Below are positions 16,900-26,493 of a DNA stretch of 64,000 bases, piece after piece. The notes under the pieces were generated by a model, which was not told the origin of the DNA, ran no database searches, and worked only from the letters and a program-made list of their open reading frames with translations. Source of the stretch: CAJXZP01 sp041563475 (lineage in GTDB: Bacteria > Bacteroidota > Bacteroidia > Flavobacteriales_G > Salibacteraceae); assembly GCA_041563475.1 (NCBI GenBank), contig JBFFMY010000006.1, forward strand, positions 15,974-79,973, given 5' to 3'. The position numbers and the translations under genes are program-made. The stretch's first letter is position 1. Each line of letters starts with the position of its first letter.

Positions 16900-16932
16900 A
16901 AAAAAAAAATGCCCAACAAAATTTGCTGGGCA
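16900..16932 (-). terminator. Terminator of gyrB
   Basis: The stem ATGCCCA/TGGGCAT, with nine A residues before it on the plus strand (a T-run on the minus strand), lies 24 bp past the gyrB stop. Confidence 0.75.
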
Positions 16933-16955
16933 TGTAACATGTTTAAAATAATCTA

Positions 16956-18914
16956 CTACGTGTCAATTCGCGCATATTTTGCATGCGTTTCAATAAACTC
17001 TCTACGTGGCGGTACTTCATCCCCCATTAACATACTGAATACTCTATCTGCTTCCGCACCTGAATCAATCGTTACTTTTCGTAAAGTTCTAAACTCTGGG
17101 TTCATGGTAGTTGCCCATAATTGCTCAGCGTTCATCTCTCCAAGACCTTTGTAGCGTTGGATACCAACACTTGACTCTGATCCCTTTCCTTTCATTTCTT
17201 GAACATAACGCTCGCGTTCTTCTTCATTCCATGCATAACGTTGGTCATTTCCTTTTTTCACAAGGTAAAGTGGAGGAGTAGCAATATAAATATTACCATG
17301 CTCAACTAATTCTCGCATATAACGGAAAAAGAAGGTAAGAATTAACGTTTCAATATGACTACCATCTACATCGGCATCACACATAATAACAATTTTGTGG
17401 TAACGTAGCTTGGAGGTATCTAAAGCCTTTGAATCTTCTTCAGTCCCAACCTTTACACCTAATGCGGTGTAAATATTTCGAATTTCTTCATTTTCGAAAA
17501 TCTTATGAGAAAGTGCTTTTTCTACATTTAAGATTTTACCCCGAAGTGGCATGATGGCTTGAAATTCACGGTTACGACCTTGTTTTGCCGTACCACCCGC
17601 TGAATCTCCCTCAACTAGGAAAATCTCACTTAATAATGGATCTCTTGAAGAACAATCGGCTAATTTTCCAGGTAATCCGGATCCACCCATAACACTTTTA
17701 CGCTGAACCATTTCACGCGCTTTTCTAGCTGCATTACGTGCTTGAGCGGCAAGAATTACTTTTTGAACAATTGTTTTGGCATCTTTTGGGTTTTCTTCCA
17801 AATAATTAGCCAACATTTCAGAAACGGCCTGAGAAACCGGAGCTGTTACCTCTCTGTTTCCTAATTTAGTTTTCGTTTGACCTTCAAACTGTGGTTCTTG
17901 AACTTTTACGGAAATAACCGCGGTTAGACCTTCACGAAAATCATCCCCAGCAATTTCGAATTTAAGTTTAGAAAGTAATCCAGAATCTTCCGCATACTTC
18001 TTTAGAGTACCCGTTAATCCTCTTCTAAAACCGGCCAAATGTGTGCCACCTTCATGCGTATTAATGTTATTTACATAAGCATGTAGATTTTCATTATATG
18101 AAGTATTATACACCATGGCTACTTCAACAGGAACTCCGTTTCGTTCACCATCAATGTAAATCACATCGTCTATAAGTTGTTCTCTATTTTGATCGAGGAA
18201 CAAAACAAACTCTTTTAATCCACCTTCACTTAAGAAATCACTACGGATAAATGCGCCTTCCTCATCCAAGTTTCTTTTATCCGTAATACTGATTTTAATT
18301 CCTTTGTTAAGGAAAGAAAGCTCACGTAATCTATTTTCTAAAGTTTCATAATTATATTCACGAGTTTCAAAAATCTCACCATCTGGTTTGAAAGTTACAC
18401 GCGTTCCACGCACGGTAGTGGTACCGATTTCGCGCACATCATATAACGGTTTACCTTTTGAATATTCTTGTTCGTAAATTTTGCCATCTCTATGAACTTC
18501 TGCACGAAGCTCAATAGAAAGTGCGTTAACACAGGAAACACCCACCCCATGCAATCCACCAGAAACTTTATAGGTGTCTTTATCGAACTTACCACCTGCG
18601 TGTAATACAGTCATTACAACTTCAAGTGCTGATTTTTTTTCTTTTTCGTGATATCCAGTTGGAATTCCTCGACCATCATCCATTACGGTAATGGAATTAT
18701 CTTCATTGATAAATACATCGATATTGTTACAATGGCCGGCAAGTGCTTCATCAATGGAGTTGTCAACTACCTCATAAACCAGGTGGTGTAACCCTCTAAC
18801 ACCAATATCACCGATGTACATAGCGGGTCTTTTTCTAACCGCCTCTAATCCTTCTAGAACTTGAATATTATCAGCAGAATACTGATCTCTAGGTCCTTTA
18901 TTTTCGTCACTCAT
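16956..18914 (-). CDS. gyrB: DNA gyrase subunit B
   Basis: A 652-residue GyrB, the ATPase and TOPRIM subunit of DNA gyrase, which introduces negative supercoils. Seen in order: GLEAVRKRPAMYIGD; GHKL ATPase motifs EVVDNSIDEALAG, DDGRGIPTG and GGLHGVGVSCVNALS; transducer-domain QTKTKLGN; TOPRIM motifs VEGDSAGGTAKQGR and DADVDGSHI; and the C-terminal QRYKGLGEMNAEQLWATTM. The length fits the short GyrB form. Phylogenetic confusion with ParE is possible in principle, but the YKGLGEMN and QLWATTM segments are those of GyrB. A -7 box lies at 18962-18969. Confidence 0.96.
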   Translation of the reverse strand: MSDENKGPRDQYSADNIQVLEGLEAVRKRPAMYIGDIGVRGLHHLVYEVVDNSIDEALAGHCNNIDVFINEDNSITVMDDGRGIPTGYHEKEKKSALEVVMTVLHAGGKFDKDTYKVSGGLHGVGVSCVNALSIELRAEVHRDGKIYEQEYSKGKPLYDVREIGTTTVRGTRVTFKPDGEIFETREYNYETLENRLRELSFLNKGIKISITDKRNLDEEGAFIRSDFLSEGGLKEFVLFLDQNREQLIDDVIYIDGERNGVPVEVAMVYNTSYNENLHAYVNNINTHEGGTHLAGFRRGLTGTLKKYAEDSGLLSKLKFEIAGDDFREGLTAVISVKVQEPQFEGQTKTKLGNREVTAPVSQAVSEMLANYLEENPKDAKTIVQKVILAAQARNAARKAREMVQRKSVMGGSGLPGKLADCSSRDPLLSEIFLVEGDSAGGTAKQGRNREFQAIMPLRGKILNVEKALSHKIFENEEIRNIYTALGVKVGTEEDSKALDTSKLRYHKIVIMCDADVDGSHIETLILTFFFRYMRELVEHGNIYIATPPLYLVKKGNDQRYAWNEEERERYVQEMKGKGSESSVGIQRYKGLGEMNAEQLWATTMNPEFRTLRKVTIDSGAEADRVFSMLMGDEVPPRREFIETHAKYARIDT

Positions 18915-18961
18915 GTGAGATATAATTTAGTCTAAATTTTGTTGCTTTTTTGAGCTAAGGA

Positions 18962-18969
18962 CAAAGATA
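18962..18969 (-). promoter_or_regulatory. Candidate -7 box of gyrB
   Basis: The minus strand reads TATCTTTG, a full TAnnTTTG match, 47 bp before the gyrB ATG. A TTTA about 19 bases upstream could be a weak -33 element. Confidence 0.5.
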
Positions 18970-19166
18970 AAATTACCTCGTTTTAAACCCCTTTTTAGGA
19001 TGTGTAATATGCTATGTTTTTCCACATTTTATTAACATTTCCGAATGATTTTATCCAAATAACAAATAAGAAGAAAGTGGGGTGTTTAATTGCCTGCTTT
19101 TTTGGAAAAGGATACCTTCAAAAAAGATATTAAAAATCAAAAAAAAAGCAATAAAGTAAATTTCGG

Positions 19167-20933
19167 TTATTGTTCCCAAAATGAAATGGTAATTCCTCCT
19201 AAAACGTTAATTCCTTGAACTTGATAATTTCCCCAAACTTCATAGTTTTGAGATAGAATGTTATTCATGTCAATAAAAGCAGAAATTTTATTGGTAAATC
19301 GGTATTCTGCTCCAAGATTAATATCCACAATGGGTTTTAGCTTTCTTCCATATACGGTTGCCGATAACTTTTCAGCTCCTTCTATACGCCCAGTTTTTGA
19401 GTACCGTCCACTCATAAACGTTAAACTGGCTTTAGCGATTATTTTATTTTCAAGATTATAACGAAGGGTGGCATCACTTGTGAAATCTGGTAAATTCCAC
19501 GCTTTTACTTCATTCAATGGTTCGTAATTATTGTAGTTTAATCGCCAAATTAAATTCCATTTTTCCTCTTTTTGATAACTGATTTGAGCTGAAATATATG
19601 CAACATTCACTGTGTCATAAGTTGGTCTATAAACATTTTCATAGTAGTTATTTTCTAAAGGAAGGCTTAAAGAATCCACATTGGAAGAATTACTCACGAA
19701 AAGTGCCATGTCTTTAATTTGTTTATACCCTCCAGAGATGTTATAGGAAATATTTGCACTATAGGCTCCTCGAACACCCACATAGGTGTCGTAGGCAGTT
19801 CGTGTATTTTTTAGTTCGGGTGCCCCATTAATAAAAGGATTTTGTAGTCGAAGAGAATGAATCGAAGTTCTTTGAATTCCTCCCGTAACCCCAACGTAAG
19901 GGACAATAAGGTTCTTAACCACGTTGTACTTAAACTCTGCATTTGGATACACATAGAAATTGGTTGATTCACCTGTTTCTAAGGCCATTTTAAATCCAGC
20001 TAAAAGACGCCATTGGTCTCCGGTAAATTCAACATCCACTCCTGGTTTTATGAGCGTGTTATTTGGATACTGTGCGTAGGTTGTTGAAACCAGGTCAACA
20101 GTAGGTCTATTAAAGTCTACGTCAAAATAAAGAAACCCTTTTTCGTTTCCGTAATATTTAGTGAACTGAGATTTTAAAAGGAAATTATTTTCGGAGGTAC
20201 CAGATGGTTTAACCCCTAAATTGTAATAACTTAAATCTACTTGGTAATTCCACAAGTTGGAATCCGTAATAAAACTTCTTAAACCAACATTCCCACCAAA
20301 TAGCATGAATTTCTGTTGGATCTGATCCTTTACAATAGTTTCCGAATTGTAACCTAAGTTAGGATTGAATCCATATTGATAGACTACCGCATTGTCAAAA
20401 TTAAACCCTGCATTCACAATATGTTTACGCAACATTTTTTTTCCATGTAAATCAACATTCTGTTTAGAAAACCCATTGTAAGGGAGGTCGTTTATTCCAC
20501 CATTAGATCCACGATGGTGCACATCTAGCCCCCATTGAAAATCTCTAGAACGCACACTATTTACATGTAACTCACCTAGCGTATTTAAGTAATTACCTAC
20601 CCCCGCTTTAGCATAAACGTGGTATAGCTTATTTAAGGGTTCACCTTTAATTTTTACGGCAGAAATAGTATCCGGAGTAAATTTATAGTTTGTGTTTTGC
20701 GGAACTACATCGTATTTAAATTCTTGATTTTCATTATCTACCGTATTTAGTACCGGTTGATTATTGATTTTTTTCGCATCTTTTATAACAGGCTCATACC
20801 CGCGTATAATTACCACAGTTTCTCCGGAAAGTGAATCATTGGAAGTACTGGATTGCGCATAAATAGAATTTCCAAATCCTATGAGGATAGCTGCCAAAGC
20901 CAGAAATGATATGTTTAATTTACTATTCGTCAT
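19167..20933 (-). CDS. Outer-membrane beta-barrel protein (TonB-receptor-like, no plug)
   Basis: A 588-residue protein starting at ATG 20933 (signal peptide MTNSKLNISFLALAAILIGF...IYAQ). Longer readings starting inside the upstream gene would bury the signal peptide, so I reject them. The mature part opens with a short conserved-looking stretch (ETVVIIRGYEPVIKDAKKIN) and then alternates strands rich in aromatic residues to the C-terminal WEQ, as outer-membrane barrels do. No TonB box or complete plug domain is visible, although databases tend to call such proteins TonB-dependent receptors. It overlaps the end of the giant TPR gene by 11 bp, implying translational coupling. Confidence 0.65.
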   Translation of the reverse strand: MTNSKLNISFLALAAILIGFGNSIYAQSSTSNDSLSGETVVIIRGYEPVIKDAKKINNQPVLNTVDNENQEFKYDVVPQNTNYKFTPDTISAVKIKGEPLNKLYHVYAKAGVGNYLNTLGELHVNSVRSRDFQWGLDVHHRGSNGGINDLPYNGFSKQNVDLHGKKMLRKHIVNAGFNFDNAVVYQYGFNPNLGYNSETIVKDQIQQKFMLFGGNVGLRSFITDSNLWNYQVDLSYYNLGVKPSGTSENNFLLKSQFTKYYGNEKGFLYFDVDFNRPTVDLVSTTYAQYPNNTLIKPGVDVEFTGDQWRLLAGFKMALETGESTNFYVYPNAEFKYNVVKNLIVPYVGVTGGIQRTSIHSLRLQNPFINGAPELKNTRTAYDTYVGVRGAYSANISYNISGGYKQIKDMALFVSNSSNVDSLSLPLENNYYENVYRPTYDTVNVAYISAQISYQKEEKWNLIWRLNYNNYEPLNEVKAWNLPDFTSDATLRYNLENKIIAKASLTFMSGRYSKTGRIEGAEKLSATVYGRKLKPIVDINLGAEYRFTNKISAFIDMNNILSQNYEVWGNYQVQGINVLGGITISFWEQ

Positions 20934-23900
20934 CCTTTGGAGTATTTGGTGAAGGGATTGTTTCATCTTCCAGTTGTTCTTCCTCAAATTGATCGTCATT
21001 TTGTTTCTGGGTGTCAATTTCATCAAAATTTAATTCTTCTTCTTTTGGCTCAGGAGGATTATCAAACGATTCATTTTCTAAAGCGTTTAGCTCATTCAAT
21101 TTAGTTTTAGCCTCCTTTAAAATGGCTTCATCCCCTGAGTAATTCCCTACAATACTTTCCAGCGTTGTTCTTGCCTGGAAATAATCTTCTTGTACTACAT
21201 AAATATCCGAAAGAAGAATTAGCCCTTTTGCGAGCCAATCTGGATAGGTTGGTGTATGGTTGGCAATTTCAAAAATCACTTTTTCACTCGAATCAAGTTT
21301 TTTTTGTTCGAAGTTTATTAAAGCTATATTATATAATGAAGCTGCAGATTTTTCCTCTTGTGTTGTGTTGGCAACGATTCTGTAATTGACCAATGCATTT
21401 GCTGTGTCATGGGTATTCCGATACGCATTTGCAAGTAGGAAATGAATTTCTGCGTCTCGTTTTGCATCAACGAATTCATCACTTAGTAAATTCAAACTTT
21501 CGGAAATTACTATTCCGTTGTTTTTGGTTTTAGTCGCACTTTTCAAAATCCACCATTGAATTTCGGCTAATTCATCTTTGGTTAGTGTAGACGATTTTAA
21601 AGTTTGGAAATAGGAGAGAGCCTCTTCATATTTAGCCAATTTATAACTGAGTTCAGCCGATTTTTTTAACGAAACACTATAAAAAAGAGGGTTCTTTGTC
21701 TTTACGTTAAAAGAATAATTTTCTAAGGCAGAATTTAAATTATTGGCTTGATACTGGCATTCGGCCAAATAAAAATGGGCTTTATCCGCAAATATTGGAT
21801 GTTCAAACCGTTGAAGGTACTTTTCAAATAAGTTTGATGCCTTGGTTAAATCATTGTCCATATAAAAATCTTCTGCAGAAGAGTAGGTCAAAGAATCTAA
21901 GGCTCCATCTGTAATATTCATGAAATCAAGGGTGGAAATGTATGCTTCGTAGCCTTCAATGTCACCCATATCTTTATAAATCAATTGAATTTGAGTCAAG
22001 GAACTTTTTGAATCCGAATAACTCGGGTATTCAGAAACCACTTGCTTGAAAGTGTTCAAAGCTTCCGAATTTTTACTGGCGTTGTAATAAATTAAACCCG
22101 TATTTTCAAGGGCTTTTTTTCGGTACGGATTAGCTTGGGGAATAGCTAAAACTGTGGCGAAGTTTTTTAGTGCTTTTTCATCTTGTCCAGCAATCATGTA
22201 GTTTTTTCCAAGTTCATAATAAGCACCCATTGCATAGGTGGATTCTGGATAATCTTGAAGCAATTTTTCTAAACTGGATATTTGATTGTCCTTCTTTTGT
22301 AAAAGCCCTTGGGTAATAGCAAATTGATACAAAGCGTAGTCTGCATTTCTACCCCCATTTTGATACGATTTTTGATAATATTCCTCAGATAGAAGGTAGT
22401 TTTTGGTAATAAAATAACAATCGCCTGTTCTGAGCATAGCGTCATCCTTTTTTGATGGACTCAAATTCGGATAGGATAGATATTTACGAAACCATGTAGC
22501 CGCTTTTTCGTATTCTTTATTTTGGTAATAGGCATATCCCAATCCGTAGTTAGCAGATTTAAATTCAGGCAATAAAATAGCCCGAGGTTCAAAAATGAAT
22601 TTTTCATATTCCTGAGCTGCAATAGAATATTGCCCGATACGGTAATATGACTCAGCAATCCAATAGGTGCTTTGGGCATATAACTTTTTGTTTTCTGGAC
22701 TCTCTTGAGACTTTTTGAAAGAATTTACAGCTTCTTTGTAATTGTTGTTTTGAAACTGCTCCACAGCTAAATTGAATTGTAATTTCTGATATACTTCCTT
22801 CAATCGAGGATCTAGTTCTTTTGTAAGCTCTAAGGAAGCAAGAGCTGCACGGTAATTTTTGGTAGAGAGGTAAATTTGGACCAAATATTCAAAAGCCTCA
22901 TCTTTCTTTAACGCATTCGGGTATTTTTCTAGGTATTCAATAAATGCTGAAATGGCATCGCTATATGGGTCATACGAAAGTTCGTAACTAAGCTTGGCAT
23001 AACTCAAAAGTGATTCTTCAGAGATTGCATCGTTATAGGTTAATTTAGAAGCCTTTTTAAAAGCGTTTCGTGCATATTGTTTATTGTCGGATTGCAAATA
23101 GCAATTGGCCATATTGTACACCGATTTCTGGGCTAATTCATCATCTTTAGTTGTAGTTCTGGCATAGTACTTTAATGCGAATTCGTAATCTTTGTCTTGC
23201 ATAAAAGCATAGCCCATTTGAAAATTATCCTCCCGCGTAGATGATTCCCCTTCATCGAGGAAAAATTTCAGGTACGGAATAGACTGGCGGTATTTTTTCT
23301 GGGCAAAATATGCGTTTCCTACAAGTTTAGAAATTTCTGGTTTACGCTTTGTTTTTTCCTTATTCAACATAGGGTCAGCATAAGAAATCAATGTATCATA
23401 CTGTTCTTGGAAATAGTAAATCTGTGTGATGTAGTAGGGGATGATTACACCAAATTTTTTATCCTCTCGTAATTTATTAAACCCAATAATTGCCGTCTCA
23501 TAATTACCTTCTAAATAAGCGATATGCGCATAGTAGTAGTTTGCAGGTACGTAATAGGGGGTTTCAATTTCAATCAACTCATGAAAATAAGGCGCGGCTC
23601 TTTTATACTCTTCCAACCGGAAATAAGAATAGCCCATTCTAAAGTTGTATTCGTATAATTCGCTTTCTGAAAAACTAAAAGCATCCGTTTTAAGCAACCA
23701 AAATACTACCTGGTCCCATTTCTTTTTGCGGTAATTGTATTTTCCCAATTGAAAATAGGCGCTTTTTACTTTCGAACTCTCCGGATAGGTACTAATGAAT
23801 TCTTTTAATTGAAATTCCGCATCTTTATTAAATAATTGCAATGCACAAAGTGCTTTGTAGTAGGTTGAATTTACATAAGCCTCAGAATTTTTATCTGGAA

Positions 23901-24099
23901 TACTCTCCTGAGATTTTTCAAACGCACGAATAGCAGCGCTAAACTTTTCTTTCTCGTATAATTCTAAACCCTCATTGTACCACTTCAAGTTGGTAGTATA
24001 AACGTGGGTTTCTTGCGCTTTTATTTCAGTGAAATTAGCTCCAATTAACAGTAATGAAATAACGAATAGTATCCTTCTCAACTTGGCTTGTATTTGCAT
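20923..24099 (-). CDS. Giant TPR-repeat secreted protein (1058 aa)
   Basis: A 1058-residue protein with a signal peptide (residues 1-28, ...TEIKAQ). More than twenty TPR-like helical hairpins follow, recognisable by A-Y-LG-YYY---Y--A---F--- spacing. The last about 60 residues are very acidic (NPPEPKEEELNFDEID, FEEEQLEDETIP) and predicted disordered. The architecture fits a large periplasmic scaffold. The stop overlaps the start of the barrel protein gene by 11 bp, so the pair is probably made together and may form an outer-membrane unit; that is inference from context. I cannot name a process for it. Confidence 0.7.
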   Translation of the reverse strand: MQIQAKLRRILFVISLLLIGANFTEIKAQETHVYTTNLKWYNEGLELYEKEKFSAAIRAFEKSQESIPDKNSEAYVNSTYYKALCALQLFNKDAEFQLKEFISTYPESSKVKSAYFQLGKYNYRKKKWDQVVFWLLKTDAFSFSESELYEYNFRMGYSYFRLEEYKRAAPYFHELIEIETPYYVPANYYYAHIAYLEGNYETAIIGFNKLREDKKFGVIIPYYITQIYYFQEQYDTLISYADPMLNKEKTKRKPEISKLVGNAYFAQKKYRQSIPYLKFFLDEGESSTREDNFQMGYAFMQDKDYEFALKYYARTTTKDDELAQKSVYNMANCYLQSDNKQYARNAFKKASKLTYNDAISEESLLSYAKLSYELSYDPYSDAISAFIEYLEKYPNALKKDEAFEYLVQIYLSTKNYRAALASLELTKELDPRLKEVYQKLQFNLAVEQFQNNNYKEAVNSFKKSQESPENKKLYAQSTYWIAESYYRIGQYSIAAQEYEKFIFEPRAILLPEFKSANYGLGYAYYQNKEYEKAATWFRKYLSYPNLSPSKKDDAMLRTGDCYFITKNYLLSEEYYQKSYQNGGRNADYALYQFAITQGLLQKKDNQISSLEKLLQDYPESTYAMGAYYELGKNYMIAGQDEKALKNFATVLAIPQANPYRKKALENTGLIYYNASKNSEALNTFKQVVSEYPSYSDSKSSLTQIQLIYKDMGDIEGYEAYISTLDFMNITDGALDSLTYSSAEDFYMDNDLTKASNLFEKYLQRFEHPIFADKAHFYLAECQYQANNLNSALENYSFNVKTKNPLFYSVSLKKSAELSYKLAKYEEALSYFQTLKSSTLTKDELAEIQWWILKSATKTKNNGIVISESLNLLSDEFVDAKRDAEIHFLLANAYRNTHDTANALVNYRIVANTTQEEKSAASLYNIALINFEQKKLDSSEKVIFEIANHTPTYPDWLAKGLILLSDIYVVQEDYFQARTTLESIVGNYSGDEAILKEAKTKLNELNALENESFDNPPEPKEEELNFDEIDTQKQNDDQFEEEQLEDETIPSPNTPKDDE

Positions 24100-24242
24100 A
24101 TAATAACAAGTAAAAGTAGTTTGTATTGCAGGTGTAAGAATTTTTTGTATTTGGAGTTATTAACGCCTTTTTGTTGATGTCAATTGTGTTAGTGAAATGC
24201 AAATTGATGGCACGGAATAAAGGGCTTATTACTGTAATCGTT

Positions 24243-24250
24243 TACATTTG
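24243..24250 (+). promoter_or_regulatory. Candidate -7 box of the ftsE operon
   Basis: TACATTTG, a full TAnnTTTG match, lies 17 bp before the ftsE ATG. A clear TTG at the expected distance upstream is missing. Confidence 0.45.
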
Positions 24251-24267
24251 TTCCAAAGCTATTTTTT

Positions 24268-24936
24268 ATGTCAGATTTCGTCATTGAGTTAAATAACGCC
24301 AAAATTTTTCAAGACAAAACATTGATTTTATCAGATGTGAATATTCAAATTCATAAAGGTCAGTTCATTTATTTGGTCGGAGAAACAGGAAGTGGTAAAA
24401 GTTCATTACTCAAAACCTTGTATGGCGACTTGCCCTTGAAAGAAGGAACAGGTACTGTGGCTGGATTCAAATTGAATAAAATAAAATCAAGTAAAGTGCC
24501 TTTTTTAAGACGGAAATTAGGCATTGTTTTTCAAGATTTTCAGTTGCTTCCCGATAGAACGGTAAATGCGAATATGCTTTTTGTTATGGAAGCGACTGGT
24601 TGGAAAAAAAAGGCAGAGATGCAAATTAGATCCGAACAATTATTGGATAAGGTAGGTATTTTAGATAAAAAAGATAAAATGCCACACGAGTTATCCGGTG
24701 GAGAGCAACAACGTGTTTCCATTGCGCGCGCTTTAATAAATAGTCCAGAGATTATTTTAGCCGATGAGCCTACAGGGAACTTGGACGCGGTGACCTCTGA
24801 AAAAATTATTCATTTATTATCGGATATTAGCATGAGCGGTACAGCTGTTCTTATGGCCACACACGATCAAACTCTAATGGAGAAGTTTAAGTCAAAAACC
24901 ATTCGTTGTCATCAGGGAAAAGTAACAATTGAATAA
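24268..24936 (+). CDS. ftsE: FtsE-like ABC transporter ATPase
   Basis: A 222-residue stand-alone ABC ATPase. It has Walker A GETGSGKSS, Q-loop FQDFQLLPDRTV, signature LSGGEQQRVSIARAL, Walker B IILADEPTGNLD and the switch histidine in MATHDQ. The LLPDRTV-N---ME--G pattern is that of FtsE, which works with FtsX to activate peptidoglycan hydrolases at the division site. No ftsX lies next to it; the following gene, overlapping by one base (TAATG), is a glycosyltransferase. In Bacteroidota ftsX is often elsewhere, so the name is probable but not proven. A MacB/LolD-type partner is the alternative. Confidence 0.8.
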   Translation: MSDFVIELNNAKIFQDKTLILSDVNIQIHKGQFIYLVGETGSGKSSLLKTLYGDLPLKEGTGTVAGFKLNKIKSSKVPFLRRKLGIVFQDFQLLPDRTVNANMLFVMEATGWKKKAEMQIRSEQLLDKVGILDKKDKMPHELSGGEQQRVSIARALINSPEIILADEPTGNLDAVTSEKIIHLLSDISMSGTAVLMATHDQTLMEKFKSKTIRCHQGKVTIE

Positions 24937-25844
24937 TGGTATCCGTCCTAATCCCAGTATATGGTGAGTCGATAGATGCAGAACTGGCAAGTTTAGCCTT
25001 TGAGATAAAATCTTTACCCTACCCGGTGGAAGTTATTGTATGTGATGATGCTTCGCCCGAACCCAAACCACCTCATTTTATAGAATATTCTAGTTTAAAT
25101 TTTAAGTTTATTCAACTTAAAGAAAATATTGGTCGGTCAAGAATTCGTAATTATTTAGCTGATCAAGCACAATATGAGCAACTTATTTTTATTGATGCCG
25201 ATTGCCAACCAATTCTAAGGAATTTCATTCATAATTACCAAACCAAATTCGAACCTGATACGATTTTGGTAGGTGGACAATTATTTGCGAGTGAACCTCC
25301 GTCTCATCCAAGGGAAATGTTGCGATGGAATTATGGTACCCAAGTGGAGGCAAGGCCATTGAAGGATAGACTGAAAGAACCCTATAAATCTTTCATGGCA
25401 AATAATTTTTCTATTTCAAAAAGCCTGCTTAAAAAATATCCGTTTGATATTAATCATACTGGATATGGTCATGAGGATACTCTGTTTGGTGTTCTTTTAC
25501 GAAAGAACAAGCTAAAGGTAGTACATATTCAAAATCCAATACGCCATCTGGGTAATGAATCAAATGAGAAATTTTTAGCTAAAACAGAAGAAGGAGCAAG
25601 GAACCTAGCTAAATTATACTCTGAAGGTAAATTAGATTCTAATGTGCGTTTAATTAGTACCTACGAAAAATTAAAGCTTGCTGGATTCTCTAGTTTTACG
25701 CGTGCTGTAATTTCTAAACGTCAAGAATCGTATTACAAAGCTTTAATGAAAGGGAATGCAAAGTTGCGTAAATTTTCATTGTACAAACTTGGAGCGTTTA
25801 TGATGGAACTTAATCGTTTGCAAGAAGAGTCTAATTCGAATTAA
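24936..25844 (+). CDS. Family 2 glycosyltransferase
   Basis: A 302-residue GT-A fold glycosyltransferase. It begins with VSVLIPVYGESIDAELASL. It has the nucleotide-binding DDASPEP segment, a metal-binding DxD-type motif in FIDADCQPIL, and the acceptor-side FMANNFSISK and GYGHEDTLFGVLL (the ED motif near 170). There is no membrane helix, so it is cytosolic or peripheral. Start and stop overlap with ftsE indicates coupling and a possible role in envelope or surface glycan synthesis. The sugar donor and acceptor are unknown. Confidence 0.8.
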   Translation: MVSVLIPVYGESIDAELASLAFEIKSLPYPVEVIVCDDASPEPKPPHFIEYSSLNFKFIQLKENIGRSRIRNYLADQAQYEQLIFIDADCQPILRNFIHNYQTKFEPDTILVGGQLFASEPPSHPREMLRWNYGTQVEARPLKDRLKEPYKSFMANNFSISKSLLKKYPFDINHTGYGHEDTLFGVLLRKNKLKVVHIQNPIRHLGNESNEKFLAKTEEGARNLAKLYSEGKLDSNVRLISTYEKLKLAGFSSFTRAVISKRQESYYKALMKGNAKLRKFSLYKLGAFMMELNRLQEESNSN

Positions 25845-25850
25845 AAAACA

Positions 25851-26282
25851 CTAAGTCTGTTTTTCGGAGCTTTTTTCAATCTGTTCTGATTTCCACTTTT
25901 TATAGGTAACCAAATCTTTGTTTACCAAAGTTAACGCAAAGGAAAAAACAGTAACATCATCTATATAACCCACTATTGGAATGTAATCTGGAGATAAATC
26001 TAAAGGGTTTAACACATATAGTAAGGTGAAAACCATGGAGGCAATGGCATACCAAGGAGTTTCAGTATAATTCTTTTTCCAATAATCTTTAAGTAATGAA
26101 AGCATCGTTTTACCATCATTCAAAAACCGCTTAAACTTTTTGTTTTTAGCCATTTTCGCTTTAATTTCTTTCGAATTGGAGACCACTTTCTCTACATCCT
26201 CTTCGTGAATTTCTGAGGCATGTTCTTTAATAAACTCCTGGTTAATTTGCGGCTTTTTCTTTTTTCGACCGAATAGTTTCAT
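25851..26282 (-). CDS. DUF1232 (YkvA-like) membrane protein
   Basis: A 143-residue protein. The ATG at 26282 was chosen; a TTG six codons upstream is less likely. The N-terminus is strongly basic (MKLFGRKKKK), followed by a helical region. A YkvA/DUF1232 domain at about 75-130 is recognised from the core -LLYVLNPLDLSPDYIPIVGYIDDVTVF, where the NP-DL-PD-IP-GY-DD motif is diagnostic. The domain's function is not established. It is convergent with the glycosyltransferase gene, 6 bp apart, with no recognisable terminator between them. Confidence 0.85.
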   Translation of the reverse strand: MKLFGRKKKKPQINQEFIKEHASEIHEEDVEKVVSNSKEIKAKMAKNKKFKRFLNDGKTMLSLLKDYWKKNYTETPWYAIASMVFTLLYVLNPLDLSPDYIPIVGYIDDVTVFSFALTLVNKDLVTYKKWKSEQIEKSSEKQT

Positions 26283-26493
26283 GGGTTGTTTTTTGTGCAA
26301 AATGTATCTTACTAATTTACGGAACTTTAGGCGTTTTGTTTCATATTTTTTGGGATACTTGTGGTTTTATGACAAATAAAGCTTGGTCATTTGATGCGAC
26401 CTTATTTTATTCGCTCGATGAAATTTTAATTGAAACCCAATAAAATTTAGGGCTTTAAATTAAATTTAATCAGTTCAAAATCAATCATTCAAT

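Noticed and set aside
20934..21026. Longer N-terminus of the barrel protein
   Set aside because: It would place 31 residues before the signal peptide inside the TPR gene. The ATG at 20933 gives a proper signal peptide.
26300..26493. Cobalamin riboswitch before the TonB-dependent receptor
   Set aside because: No conserved core sequence or pairing is visible in the 190-bp upstream region.
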